A model generated the notes under the pieces. It had not been told where the DNA came from and did not search any database. It saw only the letters and a list, made by a program, of their open reading frames with translations. DNA of 64,000 nucleotides from NCBI RefSeq assembly GCF_000002075.1, contig NW_004797667.1:159961-223960 (forward strand), read 5' to 3'. Below are positions 12,582 through 25,560 of the stretch, in pieces. This DNA comes from Aplysia californica (taxonomy: Eukaryota; Mollusca; Gastropoda; Aplysiida; Aplysiidae). Within the stretch, counting starts at the first letter, position 1. Each line of letters starts with the position of its first letter. The translations under genes and the position numbers were made by a program.

Positions 12582-13421
12582 CGGTCAAACCTCGTTGTAC
12601 CGTCAGCCCTGCTTACCACAAGGTTTTGCCAGTGTATGACAAGGAATGCCTATTAAAACATAATATTTTCCTCTCAAAACCGTTATCCGCCATCTGTCTC
12701 AATTGTTCAGTCCTAATCAAACTAATGTAAATTTGCCCCGACATACCTCCAGCGAACTGGCCACAAGAGATCATACACTGCACACGGTACACGGCGCCCA
12801 TAGGTGGCTGCTTGCTTCATTCTTTTTCCCCACCTACATCTCTGCGAGCTTATCATTTTCTAGCGCTGGTTGATTTACTCCTGATCATGGAAATACTATT
12901 ATTTTTATACTTTGGCAAATACTTTTTTTTAAAATTGGAATTAAATTCTAAAGTTGTCAGGAAAAACTTCAAAGAAACTGCGCCACCTCGGCCTGTCTAC
13001 TTGGTATCTCTAGACATCAGCACAAAGGCTGGCGGGCGCCCATGCACCTTTTACATGGTGAGGACTCCTGCTCAAGTAAAAGATTACAGATGGCCCGTAG
13101 ATTGACGTAGGGTGAAAAAAGAAAAAAAAAACGTCTACAGAGTCATTGGCACATTATAGCTTAGCTTTTGATCCTGTAGACATTTTCAATTTGAATGGAG
13201 TTGTAGATGTAATTCTTTGCTACTCGTTTTTCATTTTCACCTGCGTATGGTAATCGCGCAAGACAGAAAAATGAATCAAGACTAGCTACAGTCTTTGTAG
13301 TCTCCACCACTCTACCACTAGTCGAGATGGCATTCAATGCTATCCCGTTTTACCGCCAGCCCCGCTGTACCGCCAACTTCATGCTTGTCCAAAGATAGGC
13401 AGTCTTAACGGGGTTTGACTG
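12582..13421. mobile_element. Pogo-like non-autonomous element (family I)
   Basis: The left end reads CGGTCAAACCTCGTTGTACC and the right end, reverse-complemented, reads CAGTCAAACCCCGTTAAGAC. TA dinucleotides flank both ends (12580-12581, 13422-13423). These ends resemble pogo/Tigger-type termini. The first 230 bases are clearly homologous to 24116-24350 in this window. No transposase is encoded. Confidence 0.65.
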
Positions 13422-14239
13422 TACTTTTCTATATTTTCTTTGCTTATGGCGTAATTTCAGTGTTCACAATTTTTAAATTTTGTCCTTAAAGAATAAAAAC
13501 AAAGCATTTAGAAAGCAATGTGATATTTACGAGTCTAGTAACTCAATGGACATTATTATAATCCAGTAGAGTGGGGTGCTCCCCAAAAATTATAAAGTTC
13601 ACAGTCATTTCTTTTCATCATTTCCTGCCAGATATAAGATGGAAGAAAGATGATGTCAACAGCAATTTGTAAATTCATTAGTGCAGCTTTATTTATTCTG
13701 GTGAAACTGCAGCCTCCTTCCGATCTCAGAACCTCATCAACCATAAAGCACATTTCTCTCTTGTTTCCAGGACCTGACAAAAAGTACACTTACTTGACTT
13801 ACTTCTCTGATGCATGTAAAATTTAAATAGACACAATAGATGACAGTTCCAAAAAGCATTGCTTTTTCTTAGCTGTATGCCCTTCGTGGATTAGGGTAGA
13901 AAAGTACATTGTCATAGTAGGCCCACAGTAAAAACTGATGCCCTTTCTGAAAAATACAAAAAGCTCTACTTTTCTGTGTTTTGTTAGCTCAAGTTTCAAG
14001 TTGTTTAACAAGGATTTGGGAATGACAGGAAACAAGGTGCGTCCCAAATTACAAACAGCTCTGCATACCTTTCCTTCACTGAGTGAGTGTTTACCAACCT
14101 TTTTTTTCACTCTTTAATTTTGAGATAAGCACTTGTAAAACTGTACGGCAAATAATGAAAAAGAAAAAGAAAAGGCAAGATGCTGAAAGAGACAACTGTA
14201 AACAAAAATAAATAATTAATTTGGGGAGCTTCAACAGCG
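13422..14239. other. Intergenic, no gene seen
   Basis: AT-rich sequence without convincing exons, repeats with a second copy, or inverted ends. Confidence 0.4.
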
Positions 14240-14848
14240 AAGTATGTGGGCAATATGAGAAGCATCATGGTGTTTGTCAAAATAATAAAATCAAAGAAAA
14301 CAGCATTTTTCTTCCTGTTTGGCAATTTTTATTTTACTTTCTGACTCAAAATCTTTTATCATTAAAAAAGCACATTGCTGTGTGAATTTTACTGAAAAAC
14401 AAATAACCCTACCCAGGGGTCGTATTCTTCACAGTTTAGAATACTTCTAGTGTGAAGATCTCTTTGAAACTTTCAGTATTTCTCAAAAAATCATTTTGAC
14501 AGACTGCTATGCAAAGCGTACCGATTGGATTAACAAGTAAATTTCCTCTTTGGAAAGTGGGGGCACAGAGTTCCACACATCTTATGGATATGATAGTAAA
14601 ACACAGACTGATAGAGTTAAAGACAAAAAATGTAAATTTGAAAGTCACCAAACTTTGGCAACCATTTTCTAGCTAACTTTACCTCTGAAACCAGATGTCC
14701 CCCACCTCCTTCAATTTGAAATATCTTGACTTCTATTGAAGATAAGTTATTTCTTTAAAAAATCAAAATCAAGACAAATGAACAACCAATAACTCTAAGT
14801 GCTTAAAAATAGACGAGTGCCTGATTCCACCACATACGGCACATGTCA
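14240..14848. mobile_element. MITE, 'GTGGTGAAATCAGGCGC' family, copy a
   Basis: The left end (GCATCATGGTGTTTGTCAAA) and right end (GACGAGTGCCTGATTCCACC) are degraded inverted repeats of the same family as copies at 20905-21320 and 47271-47745. Internal blocks also match copy c (ATCAAAGAAA...GCATTTTT, GGCAATTTTT, TTTTACTGAAAAACA). About 240 bases between 14404 and 14640 have no counterpart in copy c and look inserted. Confidence 0.65.
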
Positions 14849-15910
14849 CCAATGAATCCAGCAATTAGTTGAGAAAAACAGACTTCCAAATGGGATTTTA
14901 ATTCAGACACTCACATGATAAGCCACTTCGAACATGTTCCTTTTTTTGTAGCTGGTCTCAACATTGAGGCGTACTAGATTATGTGAGAATAGGTGCAAAA
15001 GCACCTTTTTACGAAACGAACAAAAAAAGAACTGGCAGGGCTGTAAGATACCAGAAATATACGAACGAGTGCACCGAAGCACATTGCCTACAAATAACAA
15101 AGCAACAAAAGTCACCCTTTGAAAGTGAAAACAGAACTAATTCAAATGGATCCCATGCACGATGCACACATTTTATTTTACCAAAAACATTTTTTTTTTT
15201 CTGTGCTCACCACAGTTGGCAAACATTGTTATGTGTTCTACATACACAATAAAAACCCATGCAATTGGAAAAGGAATCATCAGCTAGTGAACATACTCAA
15301 AGGGTAGAAATTTACAACTACAAAATGCATACTCTTCGATGGTAAATTTACAGATGTAGTATGATAACAAAAAGGCATATATACACATACATATATGTGT
15401 GTGTGTGTGTGTGTGATATGAAATTTACAAGACATTTCAAGTAAATTTGAAAAAACAAAGTTTTTTTTTTGTGTATACAACATGCAACAGTAAAAGCAAT
15501 GTATGTGTTCTGAAACTAGTACAAACGTTTTGCTTTTCTCACCAACACTAAGGTCACCTTCCTCAGAGGCAGAAATGACATGTACAAATTGCAAATGTTA
15601 CACTACACCCACAGTATTGGTACATAATATCAAATCTAAATCACAGGAATATAATACATGTATAAGCAGAAGTAATTTTAACAGAAGAAGGTCATTTGCA
15701 GAGACACAAGGCTTCTTAGCTGTTGTCACAAAAATGCACTAATAGGAATCCCAGGGTTCTCTCCATTTTTTTTTTTTTTGGCTGACAAGTTATAGCTCTG
15801 TGCTCACCATGACTTACGAGCTAGACATAACAAAATAGTATGTGTGGAAATACAATCAACAACCGTCATACTTCATCTACAACTTTGTTTTTAATCTTAC
15901 AAGTGCAAAA
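14849..15910. other. Intergenic, no gene seen
   Basis: AT-rich sequence with a short (GTGT)n run near 15396-15413 and poly-T tracts. No exon or element ends recognised. Confidence 0.4.
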
Positions 15911-16373
15911 GGGGGCTCTTGTGGTCTTAGAGGTAAGGTGTTCACTTCTCATTCAGTAGGGCCCGGGTTCGAAACATGACAGCGATGGAAATTTTTATTC
16001 TCTAAAATAATGTTGTCAGAGTCACGCTTCCTAGTCTCTAGCCACATTCAGTCGTCTGCGGCTTTTATCTCCCTTCTGGGCCCCCGACTCCTTACTGTTG
16101 TCTTTCAGCCACACCCCTGATCTTAGGGTAGGTAAAAATCTAACAACGATAAGGGCAAAACAATCTTGGAGGTCCCGTGTGCATGTTGTGCACATTAAAG
16201 ATCCCTTGCTGGTTCTAAAATCAATAAGAGTAGGCTTCGGCCGCCACCCAGGCGAAATTCAAAATTCCTACAAAAGTGAGGTTTAATGTGTCCCGCGCGC
16301 TTGTACGATCGTAGGACCTTATGCAGTTGCGAGCGCCATATTATAAAACACTTACCAAAACAAACAAACAAAC
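15911..16373 (+). mobile_element. tRNA-derived SINE, copy 1
   Basis: The head has a Pol III A box-like GTGGTCTTAGAGGTAAGGTG (about 15920) and a B box GGTTCGAAAC (about 15966), as in a tRNA-derived promoter. The body includes 'AAAGATCCCTTGCTGGTTC' and 'AATAAGAGTAGGCTTCGG', which recur in three minus-strand copies (38046, 41911, 44975). The 3' end is GACCTTATGCAGTTGCGAGC followed by ACAAACAAACAAAC simple repeat. This is the most complete copy, about 460 bases. Confidence 0.85.
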
Positions 16374-17019
16374 ACGCGCAAAATGAGAGTAGAAATGCAG
16401 GGCAAAAAACATAACTTAGTTATTTTGCTTTCAAATCCACGGAAAACATAGGACGTAAACTTTATTCATGACACATTTACAGCTTTTCCACATTGTTTAC
16501 ATTTCTTTAGATGAAAATTGTTGTAGAAAGATAAAAATGGCCACAATTCAAAACAAAAATGTGAAGTAATATAAGTTGGTAAGTTATGCAGAGAGGAAAA
16601 AGCAGCAAATTACTTTGACATTTCATCGTGCATACACTATCGAAAAGATATAAATGATTAATTGTGGGTACACCATGAGCACATTGGAACGTTCTCTTCG
16701 CAAAAACAAAAATCAAGAAATTCTGAACTGCACATAATAAACATTTTAAGTAAAATGCATACTGTACACATGTCAGGAGCAGCCCTGAGACATCAAAACT
16801 CAACACACAGACATGGTTTCAATAAAATGTAGTTAGGAATTGAATACATTATATAATGGGAGATGCAATGAATACATACAATAGGAGGTGCAATTAATTG
16901 AAATGTCTTTTGGCCAAAGGCTCAGAGCCAGCCCACACAGAAGCACATGATACTAATAATTTTCTGCTCATATAATGGTATGAGGAAATACTTTACAGTT
17001 TGGGGAGAAAAAATCAAAC

Positions 17020-17055
<36 letters not shown>
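16374..17055. other. Intergenic, no gene seen
   Basis: AT-rich, ending in a (TA)n tract at about 17022-17055 that is the target of the element beginning at 17056. Confidence 0.4.
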
Positions 17056-17057
<2 letters not shown>

Positions 17058-18417
17058 TGGGTCTCAACTCAGAATTTTTAAAAAGGAGGAACTTTCCGCG
17101 TGATCGCGACAGAAGCCCATTTTGGCGAGACACCCACTATTATTAATATTATACCGTTGGACCCTAGAATGTTGAAATAAAAACCATCAATTTATCAAAG
17201 CAAGGTTATTTCATACCAGTTTGAGGGTTTGGAAGATAATTTCAAGTGAGAGTCACTTACCAAATATATTTACAATCTTGATTACGTACAGAAAGTGGTG
17301 GCGCACTGTGGTCTTGTGCGACTTATATTTTACCTTCATCATATTTGCCTGCATATATGTATATATATATATATAAACTATATAAAAATGAATCTTGTTT
17401 TGAGCCTGAGAAAAGGCCTAGAACCAGAATATCGACTGTCATGAACCAGTATGGGTGTAATGATTTATATAATAAATGTGAAAGAGAAAATTAAAGCTCA
17501 AACTCAAAGTAGAGTACATTGTAATAACTTGAATAGCTTGAGGTGTAAGTGTTAAAACTGTGGGAGGGCAAGATGCAGTGACATTGAAAATCTGCGAATC
17601 TTGAACAAACAGCTAAAACATAGAGACATAATTTACTGTCACCCATCCAATGAAACGCGAACACTTAGGCCCCTGCCCTAAGTTCATTAAGACGCTTAAG
17701 AGTAGTTATGACGGATCCCGATTATACACAAGGCATGCACCAATGCGCACTTTACTTTGCAGAGAACTGTACGTAGTAGCAATAAAAATTCTAAACATTA
17801 AAATTTGCTTCCAATTTCCTTTCTTGTTTTGTGTCTCCCCCCCCCCCCCCCCCGAGTGTATCTTTTTTTTTTTAAATCAATAATCTCCCCCATTCCAGTC
17901 ACAATGACGAGCCCGACAAGACGCTTGTATAACTTTCTTCTTTTTATTTTTCTTTTGTCCCCACAAGCGACAGCACAGGGACGAACGTTATTTTCATGGC
18001 GACACCACGTTTGTAATGCAGAACCTGCATGTTAGAAATGTTGCGTTATCAGACTGTTACAGACAAATTTCTGAGATCTTGATTTTCCGGTCGAGCCTCG
18101 GTGTCACATACAATTACAATTCCGCTTGCCGCCATCGCCGCCTGTTCACGTGAAACGTACTCTCAGACCGGGAAAAGCCGAATTAATATCACAATCGTGA
18201 CCGCCAAAAATGAACTTAAAGACATTATCGAATTTGGTTTTCAAATAATATTCGAGATCTTTTATGTTCCTGCGTCTCGGCGATTTTTTTTCAAATTCCC
18301 GAGGCCTGGCAGTCACTCTGCTCCCAGCAACTCTTTTTCTGATTGGCCCGCTGTCGCGATAGAGGAGGAAATGGCGGTAGCAGAAATCCGCTAAATAGCG
18401 GAATATTGAGACCCATG
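17056..18417. mobile_element. TIR element inserted in a TA repeat (type X, copy 1)
   Basis: The ends are CATGGGTCTCAA at 17056 and TTGAGACCCATG ending at 18417, a perfect 12-base inverted repeat, with TA repeats outside both ends. Inner blocks (ATCGCGACAG) are also inverted. The left side shares 'CAGAATTTTTAAAAAGGAGG' and the right side shares a CCGCTAAATA-type block with the element at 24465-25560. No convincing coding sequence was seen, so it is probably a non-autonomous DNA transposon of unknown superfamily. Confidence 0.6.
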
Positions 18418-20842
18418 ATATATATATATGTGAGTAGGTCTATAGTATTTTACACTGTTGTGAGAGAATTGATACAAACTGACTTGAAAAAATTGACAGC
18501 ATTTCTGTGAATGTTTTCTTGCAATTGTGTTTGTGTAGCATCAGCTGTACATCAAAAGGGTTTAAGTGTTGCTGTTACATGCAGTACAGTAGTTTTTACA
18601 CGAATGGGTACTAAATACTACTTTTGTGTTGACACACATATATATATACATGCATCTTACTTTATACCTGTTTTGAGTTTCCTTTTTATATTTGATATGA
18701 CCAAACAATGCAATAAGTCCTTCAAGGCATGCAACATCATCATACATATATATATTCTTAGTTGTCTGTATGTATGGTGAAAGAAAAGAGGTAAAGTAGG
18801 AATGAAAAGTTTTCTAAATTTCTGTCTGTCTATAACATATCATTCCAATGAAACAATATCTGTGATCTACTTTCCCACTGTTCATGATCCTGGTTCGAAA
18901 ACAACAGCATCCCACCATCATGAACCTGAAGATCAAATTTAATCACTGCTCAGTATTCACAACTATGAGAAAAATGTCAATTCTGCACACATAGTTTACT
19001 CAAATGTAACTATTGCTGGCATCATCATCAGAATAGAGATTGTACACTCCTCCTTTCCAGTCTGTCTACTTATTTCCCACCCAGGAATAGACTTTCATAT
19101 TTCTATCATGTCGTATTTGTATCCATGAGTACGGTAAGTCTCTGCTACGACAACGAACATGCATTTCCTTTGTACAGCAGCACACTAGTTTATTCTTATA
19201 ATTATAGAGAATAATAATAAATATGTCAGGTAAAAAAAATATTACGCATGAAATACATGATCAAAATTGCCAATCATTCTCATTGTATTTATGTACAGAG
19301 AGAAACCACTCCCACAGCATATCTATTAGAAGCATATGGAAGCAAGCAAATCTTTGAGCTGAATACCAATGCCCCTTTCAAACAAAATAATTTAATATTA
19401 GAGGCATGTTCAGTGGAAGCAGACCAAATAAAAGAAGAGCTTGAAAACTCCCCACAAACACTGTTGTATTGATCCACACATTGGCCTACCACATAAATAA
19501 CTGTCCAGCATGATTCAGAACTAACACTACACATTGTCTCGCAGTAATATCATTATCTAATGAAAATGCAGTTATGGCTGTGTAAGGTGTTCTTGATAAT
19601 CATCTCCTACTACAAGACTTCACTGTTTTCCTCATCATCATCATCCATGTCTATCTCTACCTGTGCTGTTGTTTTCGACCCCTGGTCGGCTCAGAAAGCT
19701 TTATAGACAAGACCTGTAGCTGTGTGTGGCTCTGTCTGTACAATGAGTGGACTCCCAGGACAACTAAGACAACACAAAATGAATGATTAAAGACTCGACC
19801 AAACTGACGCCTGCCTGCATTCATTTCTTTATAAAATATCTTATTATAAAGTGATGTACAATGTGTATAGGGTGACCAGAAATTTTTTTTTTCCAAAAGA
19901 GCACTGATAAAACAAGTACCAAGGTTTGAAAATTAGTTGTAAAATCTGGATTGTGCTGTAGTCAGTTAAAATAAAATATGACAATTGCAGAGTTATAAGA
20001 TGAGATCTCTAAAGCCCTACTTTCAACAGTTTTCCAACACACTTTATTTTTAAAGGTGAAATTCCAGGGATTCAGGTCCAGACTGTTTGTGGCCCAGTAG
20101 TGCTTAGTCCCACGACTGGCTGTCCTATTGCCAAAATGGTTGTTGATCTAGCGCAAAACAGCTCTGGAAACTCTATTCAGCCTCATCCATTATATATATG
20201 TGAACAATATTATGACCACAAATAGTGATGCGCCCAACAACGACTGCAACACTGTACATCTTCTAGTCTAGGGAAGGAAATGATCATTTGGAAAAAACAT
20301 CAGGGCATGGGAATTACTGTGAAGACATGTGAGCCTTCAAGAGGAGACACAACTAAGACTTTAAACGTCTATGTCATAACAACAAAGATGCAGAAACTTT
20401 ACCATGTGGAACAAAGTTTTTCTGAGAGTTAACAGCACAAACAGAGGTTCTTAATTTGGCACTCAGACAGCATGAGAATGAGATAATAAAAGGAGCAAAA
20501 AGAAGATTAATAACAGTTGTTTTTTCATTAGATAATGATATACACTGAGAGGGTTGGCACCAAGCTGAGACAGCCCAAAATTTTTTTAAATTGGAATCAG
20601 GGGTATTAAGATCGTATTTTCGTGCGTGCAGATTCCACCAAATTCATAATAATGGGCAGCCCTGACGTTATGTTGGGAATGACCTAAAGGAAGTACTAGG
20701 GAAAGTGTTCCAGTTTAGCGGACACGACAATGAAACGTGGCCCACGACTCAGCAATTCACAGACCTTGGCCATGGCATACACCAGTGTTTGCCAACATGA
20801 AAGGCAAGTTATTAAATTTGGTGAATGGCGGTGAGTTACAAT
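18418..20842. other. Intergenic, no gene seen
   Basis: AT-rich sequence with short TA/TATAC runs (18418-18430, about 18640, about 18745). No exon, paired repeat or terminal inverted repeat recognised. Confidence 0.4.
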
Positions 20843-21750
20843 AGAAAGCCTTTAGAAATAACTTCAAAGTGTTCAAAGATCATTTTTTTACACAAAGTAT
20901 GTGCCAAGACGTGGTGGAGTCAGGCGTTCGTCAATTTTTTGGGCATGTGGAGTTGTTGGTATATCTTAAAGCATGTTCAGTTGTCTTGCTATCGGTGAAA
21001 AAATGCCCATCTATCTTGAAAAGAAGTCACGATATTTGATTGAAGAAGGTGGGGTCGCCTGGTTTCAAAGGCAAAATTAGTGAGAAAATGGCCGCCAAAG
21101 TCTGGTTATTTCCATAGCTTCATAGTCCATGGAAACTGAGAACTTACATTTTTGGGGTCTTTAATCAACATTTTTCAGTAAAAATCCAGCCAGAAATGAA
21201 TTCTTAATTGGACAACAATGGTGTTGAGTAAAAAAAAATTGCCAAACTGTTAGAAAAATGCCAATTTCTTCAATTGCATTACTTTGACGAGCGCCTGATT
21301 TCACCACGCCGCCTCACACATGTGTAAAATACCGGCTCAAAAAACGTATTAATAGAATGATCAGTTTATTATCTATTAGAATAAAAGTAATCAGCTTGGT
21401 ATTATTTTGCATCAATCCTTCCGCAAAACTCGGAAAGCATGTGACCCCCCATGCGGCGAGCACTCAGTACACTACAGTATAGTGCCGACTCACTCGCAGT
21501 GGGGTCCGGTGCGGCGCCAGCCGGGACAGCACTTGTATTTGTCGAAATAACGACAGATTATCGTGTTTGAGACAATACTGATTTGTAATGATCTCACAGA
21601 CTTAAAAAAAATTAGGCTCCATATCTATGTTAAAGTGATTGTACTCCGTTAATGTGGAGAATCGAGATGTTTGGTGCATTTGGCACTCTTTTAGTATCTG
21701 TCCAACATGGCGTTGCAACCAGTTAGCAACTTTAGAAATATTTGATCATG
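20843..21750 (+). repeat. Dispersed repeat R, copy 1 (interrupted by a MITE)
   Basis: Blocks such as TTCAAAGATCATTTTTT, CATCAATCCTTCCGC, GCACTC(A/G)GTACACTACAGTATAG and TTTGTCGAAATAACGACAGAT occur in the same order at 32882-33360. Copy 1 is longer only because it contains the MITE at 20905-21320. The repeat has no coding content and its class is unknown. Confidence 0.85.
20905..21320. mobile_element. MITE, 'GTGGTGAAATCAGGCGC' family, copy b
   Basis: The left end CGTGGTGGAGTCAGGCGTTC and the right end GAGCGCCTGATTTCACCACG are inverted repeats of about 25 bases. The paralogous repeat at 32882-33360 reads straight through (ACAAAATATGTAAAATACC), so this is a filled site against an empty site. 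The flanks carry an ATGTG-like duplication. Confidence 0.85.
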
Positions 21751-22697
21751 TCTCTCAATTGACTGAGAGGTGAAAGAATGGCACCAAAATTCTAAGGAGA
21801 TATAGGCCTTTCCTATAGAACAGATACATTTGGCATACAGCTACTTTGAAAATTTAGTTTCGGGACCTACAATGTGACCAACGCTGATCAGTTTTAGCAC
21901 TTGGAACATAATAAGGCCATATAAATGCCAAAGATTAAAGATAGTAATATACAAAAATAAAAGAAGAAGGAAAGATAAGGATGACAGTTAATTGATCAAT
22001 AGGACAGAAGGCGCAAACCACACAAGAGCACCTGCCAACCACCCACTGGTCCAACCACCCCTCTTCCACTTCCAGATCTATTCTTTCACATTTGAATAAC
22101 CACACTCACAAATACAAACAGATGCACTCAAACACAGACATAATTCACACACCATACAGCCCAATGCAAGGCCACTCTGTCTTTGTTTACACACCACCCC
22201 CCAGCTCCAACCCTCACATGACTAGACTCATACAAGTTCTAGTACCTTACATGAAATCACTACATTAAAGGAAATTTGCCATGATGCATCTCAATACCAG
22301 TAGTGTATCCTGTTCTGCATCGAAGCAAGAGAAAGGAAGAGTGGTTCTAATGAGTCTTGTCAACTAACGAAAAAAATCTTTTTTGGTACCAAATTTGCTA
22401 ATATTACTTTACTGTTACGCTTGCAAGCGATCAATAAACATTGTCTAGGCTTGCGCGCGGCCGTGAGCTCTCGCAAAACGTTTTTTTTTTTTTTTAAATG
22501 ACTTCAAAAAGGCAAATAAATTAACTTTTTGGTTTAGATTTTGCAAGTTGTTCGAAATTATGAGTAAGGTGTACTCATGGTGTATTTTTCACTTGATCAG
22601 GTGTTGTGTGGAAATTAAACAAAAAAAGAAGATTATACATGCATCCAGAAATAATTATGCACTTAGAACTTGTTTTGGGTACTTGTATGTGTATGTA

Positions 22698-22743
<46 letters not shown>

Positions 22744-24115
22744 GGGGGGGGGGGGGAACAGAATACATCATCGCCACCCTTTGAAAATTCAGTTCGCAGC
22801 AGCCTCTGTCTATCAGCAACCAAGGCAGGTGCTGTCAGGCGGACACTATCGTAGATTGTACTAATCATACATGACCGTCAAGATATCGCATGGATCCCAA
22901 CATAAAAAGTTTAGAACTCAACCCCACATCATAATGCAACTGGTCATTAAGAAAAATACTGATGTACAACACATGGAAAAGAGAAACATAGCGTATTTCA
23001 CAAAATTGTATGACAGTCTACAATTCTTGATTTCTCGATGCCTTAGAGAAAACATAATAACCTGGCTCTAATTCTTTAGTACGGAGTTTTAGCCACAAGT
23101 GCTGCTTAGATTCATATTTGGGAATAAAAGACACGCATATCGTTACCAAATTTGCTAACATTACTCTACTGCTAGGCTTGCAAACGATCGATAAACACAG
23201 ATCTACGATTGCTTTTGTAAAATGTAAACATCGAAATGGTTTTTAAAAGGCAAAAAAATTCACTTTCTGACTTACATTTAAAGATTACTTGAAATTATGA
23301 GCAAGATGGGAGGAAATGGGGAATAGGAAAAGTGACACAATCGCAGACCCGCCCACAGTCCAAATATGTCACGAGAGTGCTAGATCTAGACCGCACGTCC
23401 ATTAACACTGAGACAATAGGCTGCTGTCCTGGGTGACAAGCTCAGCTGAAAATAAGTCCTAACATACCCCTTGGCAATGAAAGGGTTAAAGAGTGCAATT
23501 TTCACTGACAGAAGCCCCCATCTCAACTCGCACATGTCGAAAACTTGTTCCCTGTTTTGTCTCAGTATCAGTAAGTTCAGTTGAAATTTAGTAAACAATG
23601 GCTTTTTCATATTTAAAAAGATTTCATGGTACAACAAACTCATGTAAATAATATATCAAAATGCTCAGAAAAAAAGAAGATTTGATAATGAAGATACAGT
23701 TCTAGTACAAGCAAGCAGATATGAATACAAGGAAAATGATTTGTTTTTTAAATGTTCGAAACAGCAAGCATTGTTTTCACTTTCTCAGCCTCTATCAGAG
23801 AAAATCATATATTCAATCTTGCAGTGAATTATAGCTATCTGTGAATAGGCAAAGTCATTTGACCTAATATTGAAGGATAGTACTGTGAATAGGTACAATT
23901 CTTTTCCTGATATTTCACAGTAGTATAACCATTTGTGAGTAGGCATTGTCATTTTCCTAATATTTACTTACAGGTACACACTACACTACTTTGCGTCACT
24001 ACTGAGAGGAGTAAATGGGAAAATGTTCACTTTCAGTCCTTCTCTCCTACTGTCTTCCTTTCTCCCCAATATATGTAACCATCTTGATATTTCTTTACTT
24101 GTAGAAAGAAAAGTG
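21751..24115. other. Intergenic, no gene seen
   Basis: AT-rich sequence. It contains a (GA)n plus poly-G tract at 22707-22756 that yields artefactual open frames. A roughly 150-base stretch near 22385-22560 reappears diverged near 23140-23300 (ACCAAATTTGCTAA, GCTTGCAA(A/G)CGATC), so it is an old local duplication. No coding exon recognised. Confidence 0.4.
22707..22756. repeat. (GA)n and poly-G tract
   Basis: About 24 bases of GA repeat followed by about 25 G. Confidence 0.9.
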
Positions 24116-24444
24116 CAGTCAAACTTCATTATACTGCCCATCATTATATCACCAGCCCTGCTTACAGTCAGGTTTTGCCTGGAAAACCTATTTAAATATA
24201 TAGTATTCGCACCTTAACACTGCCATCCACCAACGATCTGAATTGTACGATCCTTATTAAACTAATGTGAATTTTCCCTGCCATACTGCCAATAAAATGG
24301 CCACAAGAGGTACACATGTGCACAGCACCCACCTGTTGGCTGCTTGAACTTGATTTTTTATATTATGAAATTTGTTTTTCCAAAACAGCGGAATCTTGGG
24401 CGAACCGAAACTATAAACGGTGGGATCTTAGGCGGAGACTACTG
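24116..24444. mobile_element. Chimeric pogo-like element
   Basis: The left 230 bases, starting CAGTCAAACTTCATTATACT, match element 12582-13421. The right 65 bases, ending GGGATCTTAGGCGGAGACTA then CTG and TA, match the right end of element 52833-53740. The two tips are not inverted copies of each other, so this looks like two family ends joined. Confidence 0.55.
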
Positions 24445-24464
24445 TATTAGGAAAAAATTGCATT

Positions 24465-25560
24465 GCTGCCACTCAGGAATTTTTAAAAAGGAGGAAATTC
24501 ACGCAAAGGCGGACGCGCGCTCTCCGAAGGCCAGAGTAAAGCCAGTGAGATCCAGAGGCAATATAATAATACACTGGAAAATCTAGCCCATGGTTTTGGA
24601 AGGGAAAACTGTCATATTTGTTAACCATAGGCAACTGAATTAAAATGTATTTGAAAAAAACCAAAAACAAACAAACAAAGGCACTAAGTTGACTAACAAA
24701 CATTTGAGTCAATTTGACACAGTTTGGACTTGGTGATTACAAATCCAGTGTTTGTTGCCAGCTGGTGTCTCATAAAAAGATTTCGTTTACTTTAAAATTG
24801 TACATCGATGTAGAGCAGCATTGGATCAAGGAGGCAACACCTTTGCCACTGTACTGAGCGATTTCGGCACTCCTGTACAATTGCGGTCCCTTTTGCACTT
24901 AACCTAGATCTAGTACTAGTGTCCCTGTAACTGAATTAAAATTATAACCTAGGCTATCTAATCTAGATCTAGGATCTAGATACGGTATCTAAATATGTGT
25001 TAATCTAGATTATATCTAGAGATAGATTATCTAGATCTAGATTCACTTCCACAGTCACAATAGCTGTCATGTAAACAAACAGGACGGCAACTGAACAGGA
25101 GTGCGCGGGCCTCGATTTCTTTATTGCACCAAACGCAAAGTGCAGCAAGTGGCTTGTTCAACTTTCTAATGAATAATGAACTTTTCAAGTCCCACACTGG
25201 CTGCTTCTTTCTCATTCCAGCTCCTTTTATTTTTGCATTCTGCATCAATTTCTCTCGAATTTCCGCCGTTTTCAATGACAACTCGGCGCGCCAACGTCCT
25301 GATGCCCGATCGACACTGTGTTGCTCCACAACAATAAACAATGTAAAACTAGCGCTAGGCCTAGAAGAACGGAAGTAGAAAGCTACGGGCGGACATGCGC
25401 AGGCCGCGTTTTCGTCTCTCTCCCGGTTCTGTGTTTTACGCATGTAAAAAAAAAAGTATCGCAATTTGCGACCGAGAGCGGTCCAGCGGAGGAAGGAGGA
25501 AAGTAGCGGGAAAAGCTAGATGAAGCGGAGTTTCCGTTATTTAGCGGGAAAGTGGCAGCT
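24465..25560. mobile_element. TIR element (type X, copy 2)
   Basis: GCTGCCACT at 24465-24473 is inverted at 25552-25560 (AGTGGCAGC). The left interior 'GGAATTTTTAAAAAGGAGGA' and the right interior block around 25535 match the element at 17056-18417, although the outermost tips differ. It contains an AGATCT-rich tract (24903-25045). A 145-codon open frame on the minus strand (25027-25464) has a CxxC pair but no recognised domain, and I do not call it a gene. Confidence 0.5.
24903..25045. repeat. AGATCT-rich degenerate simple repeat
   Basis: A cluster of overlapping CTAGATCTAGAT-type hexamers with interruptions. Similar short runs occur elsewhere in the window (for example near 35110 and 36716). 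Confidence 0.75.

Noticed and set aside
15911-15990. Possible tRNA gene
   Set aside because: A and B boxes are present, but the cloverleaf is not kept and the same head recurs in four SINE copies.
22548-22868. Open frames with Glu-Arg or Ser-Leu repeats
   Set aside because: They come from the (GA)n/poly-G tract.
25027-25464. 145-codon minus-strand frame with a CVWC pair, possibly BED-like
   Set aside because: Spacing does not fit a BED finger, the frame spans the AGATCT-rich and unrelated parts of a TIR element, and no family is recognised.
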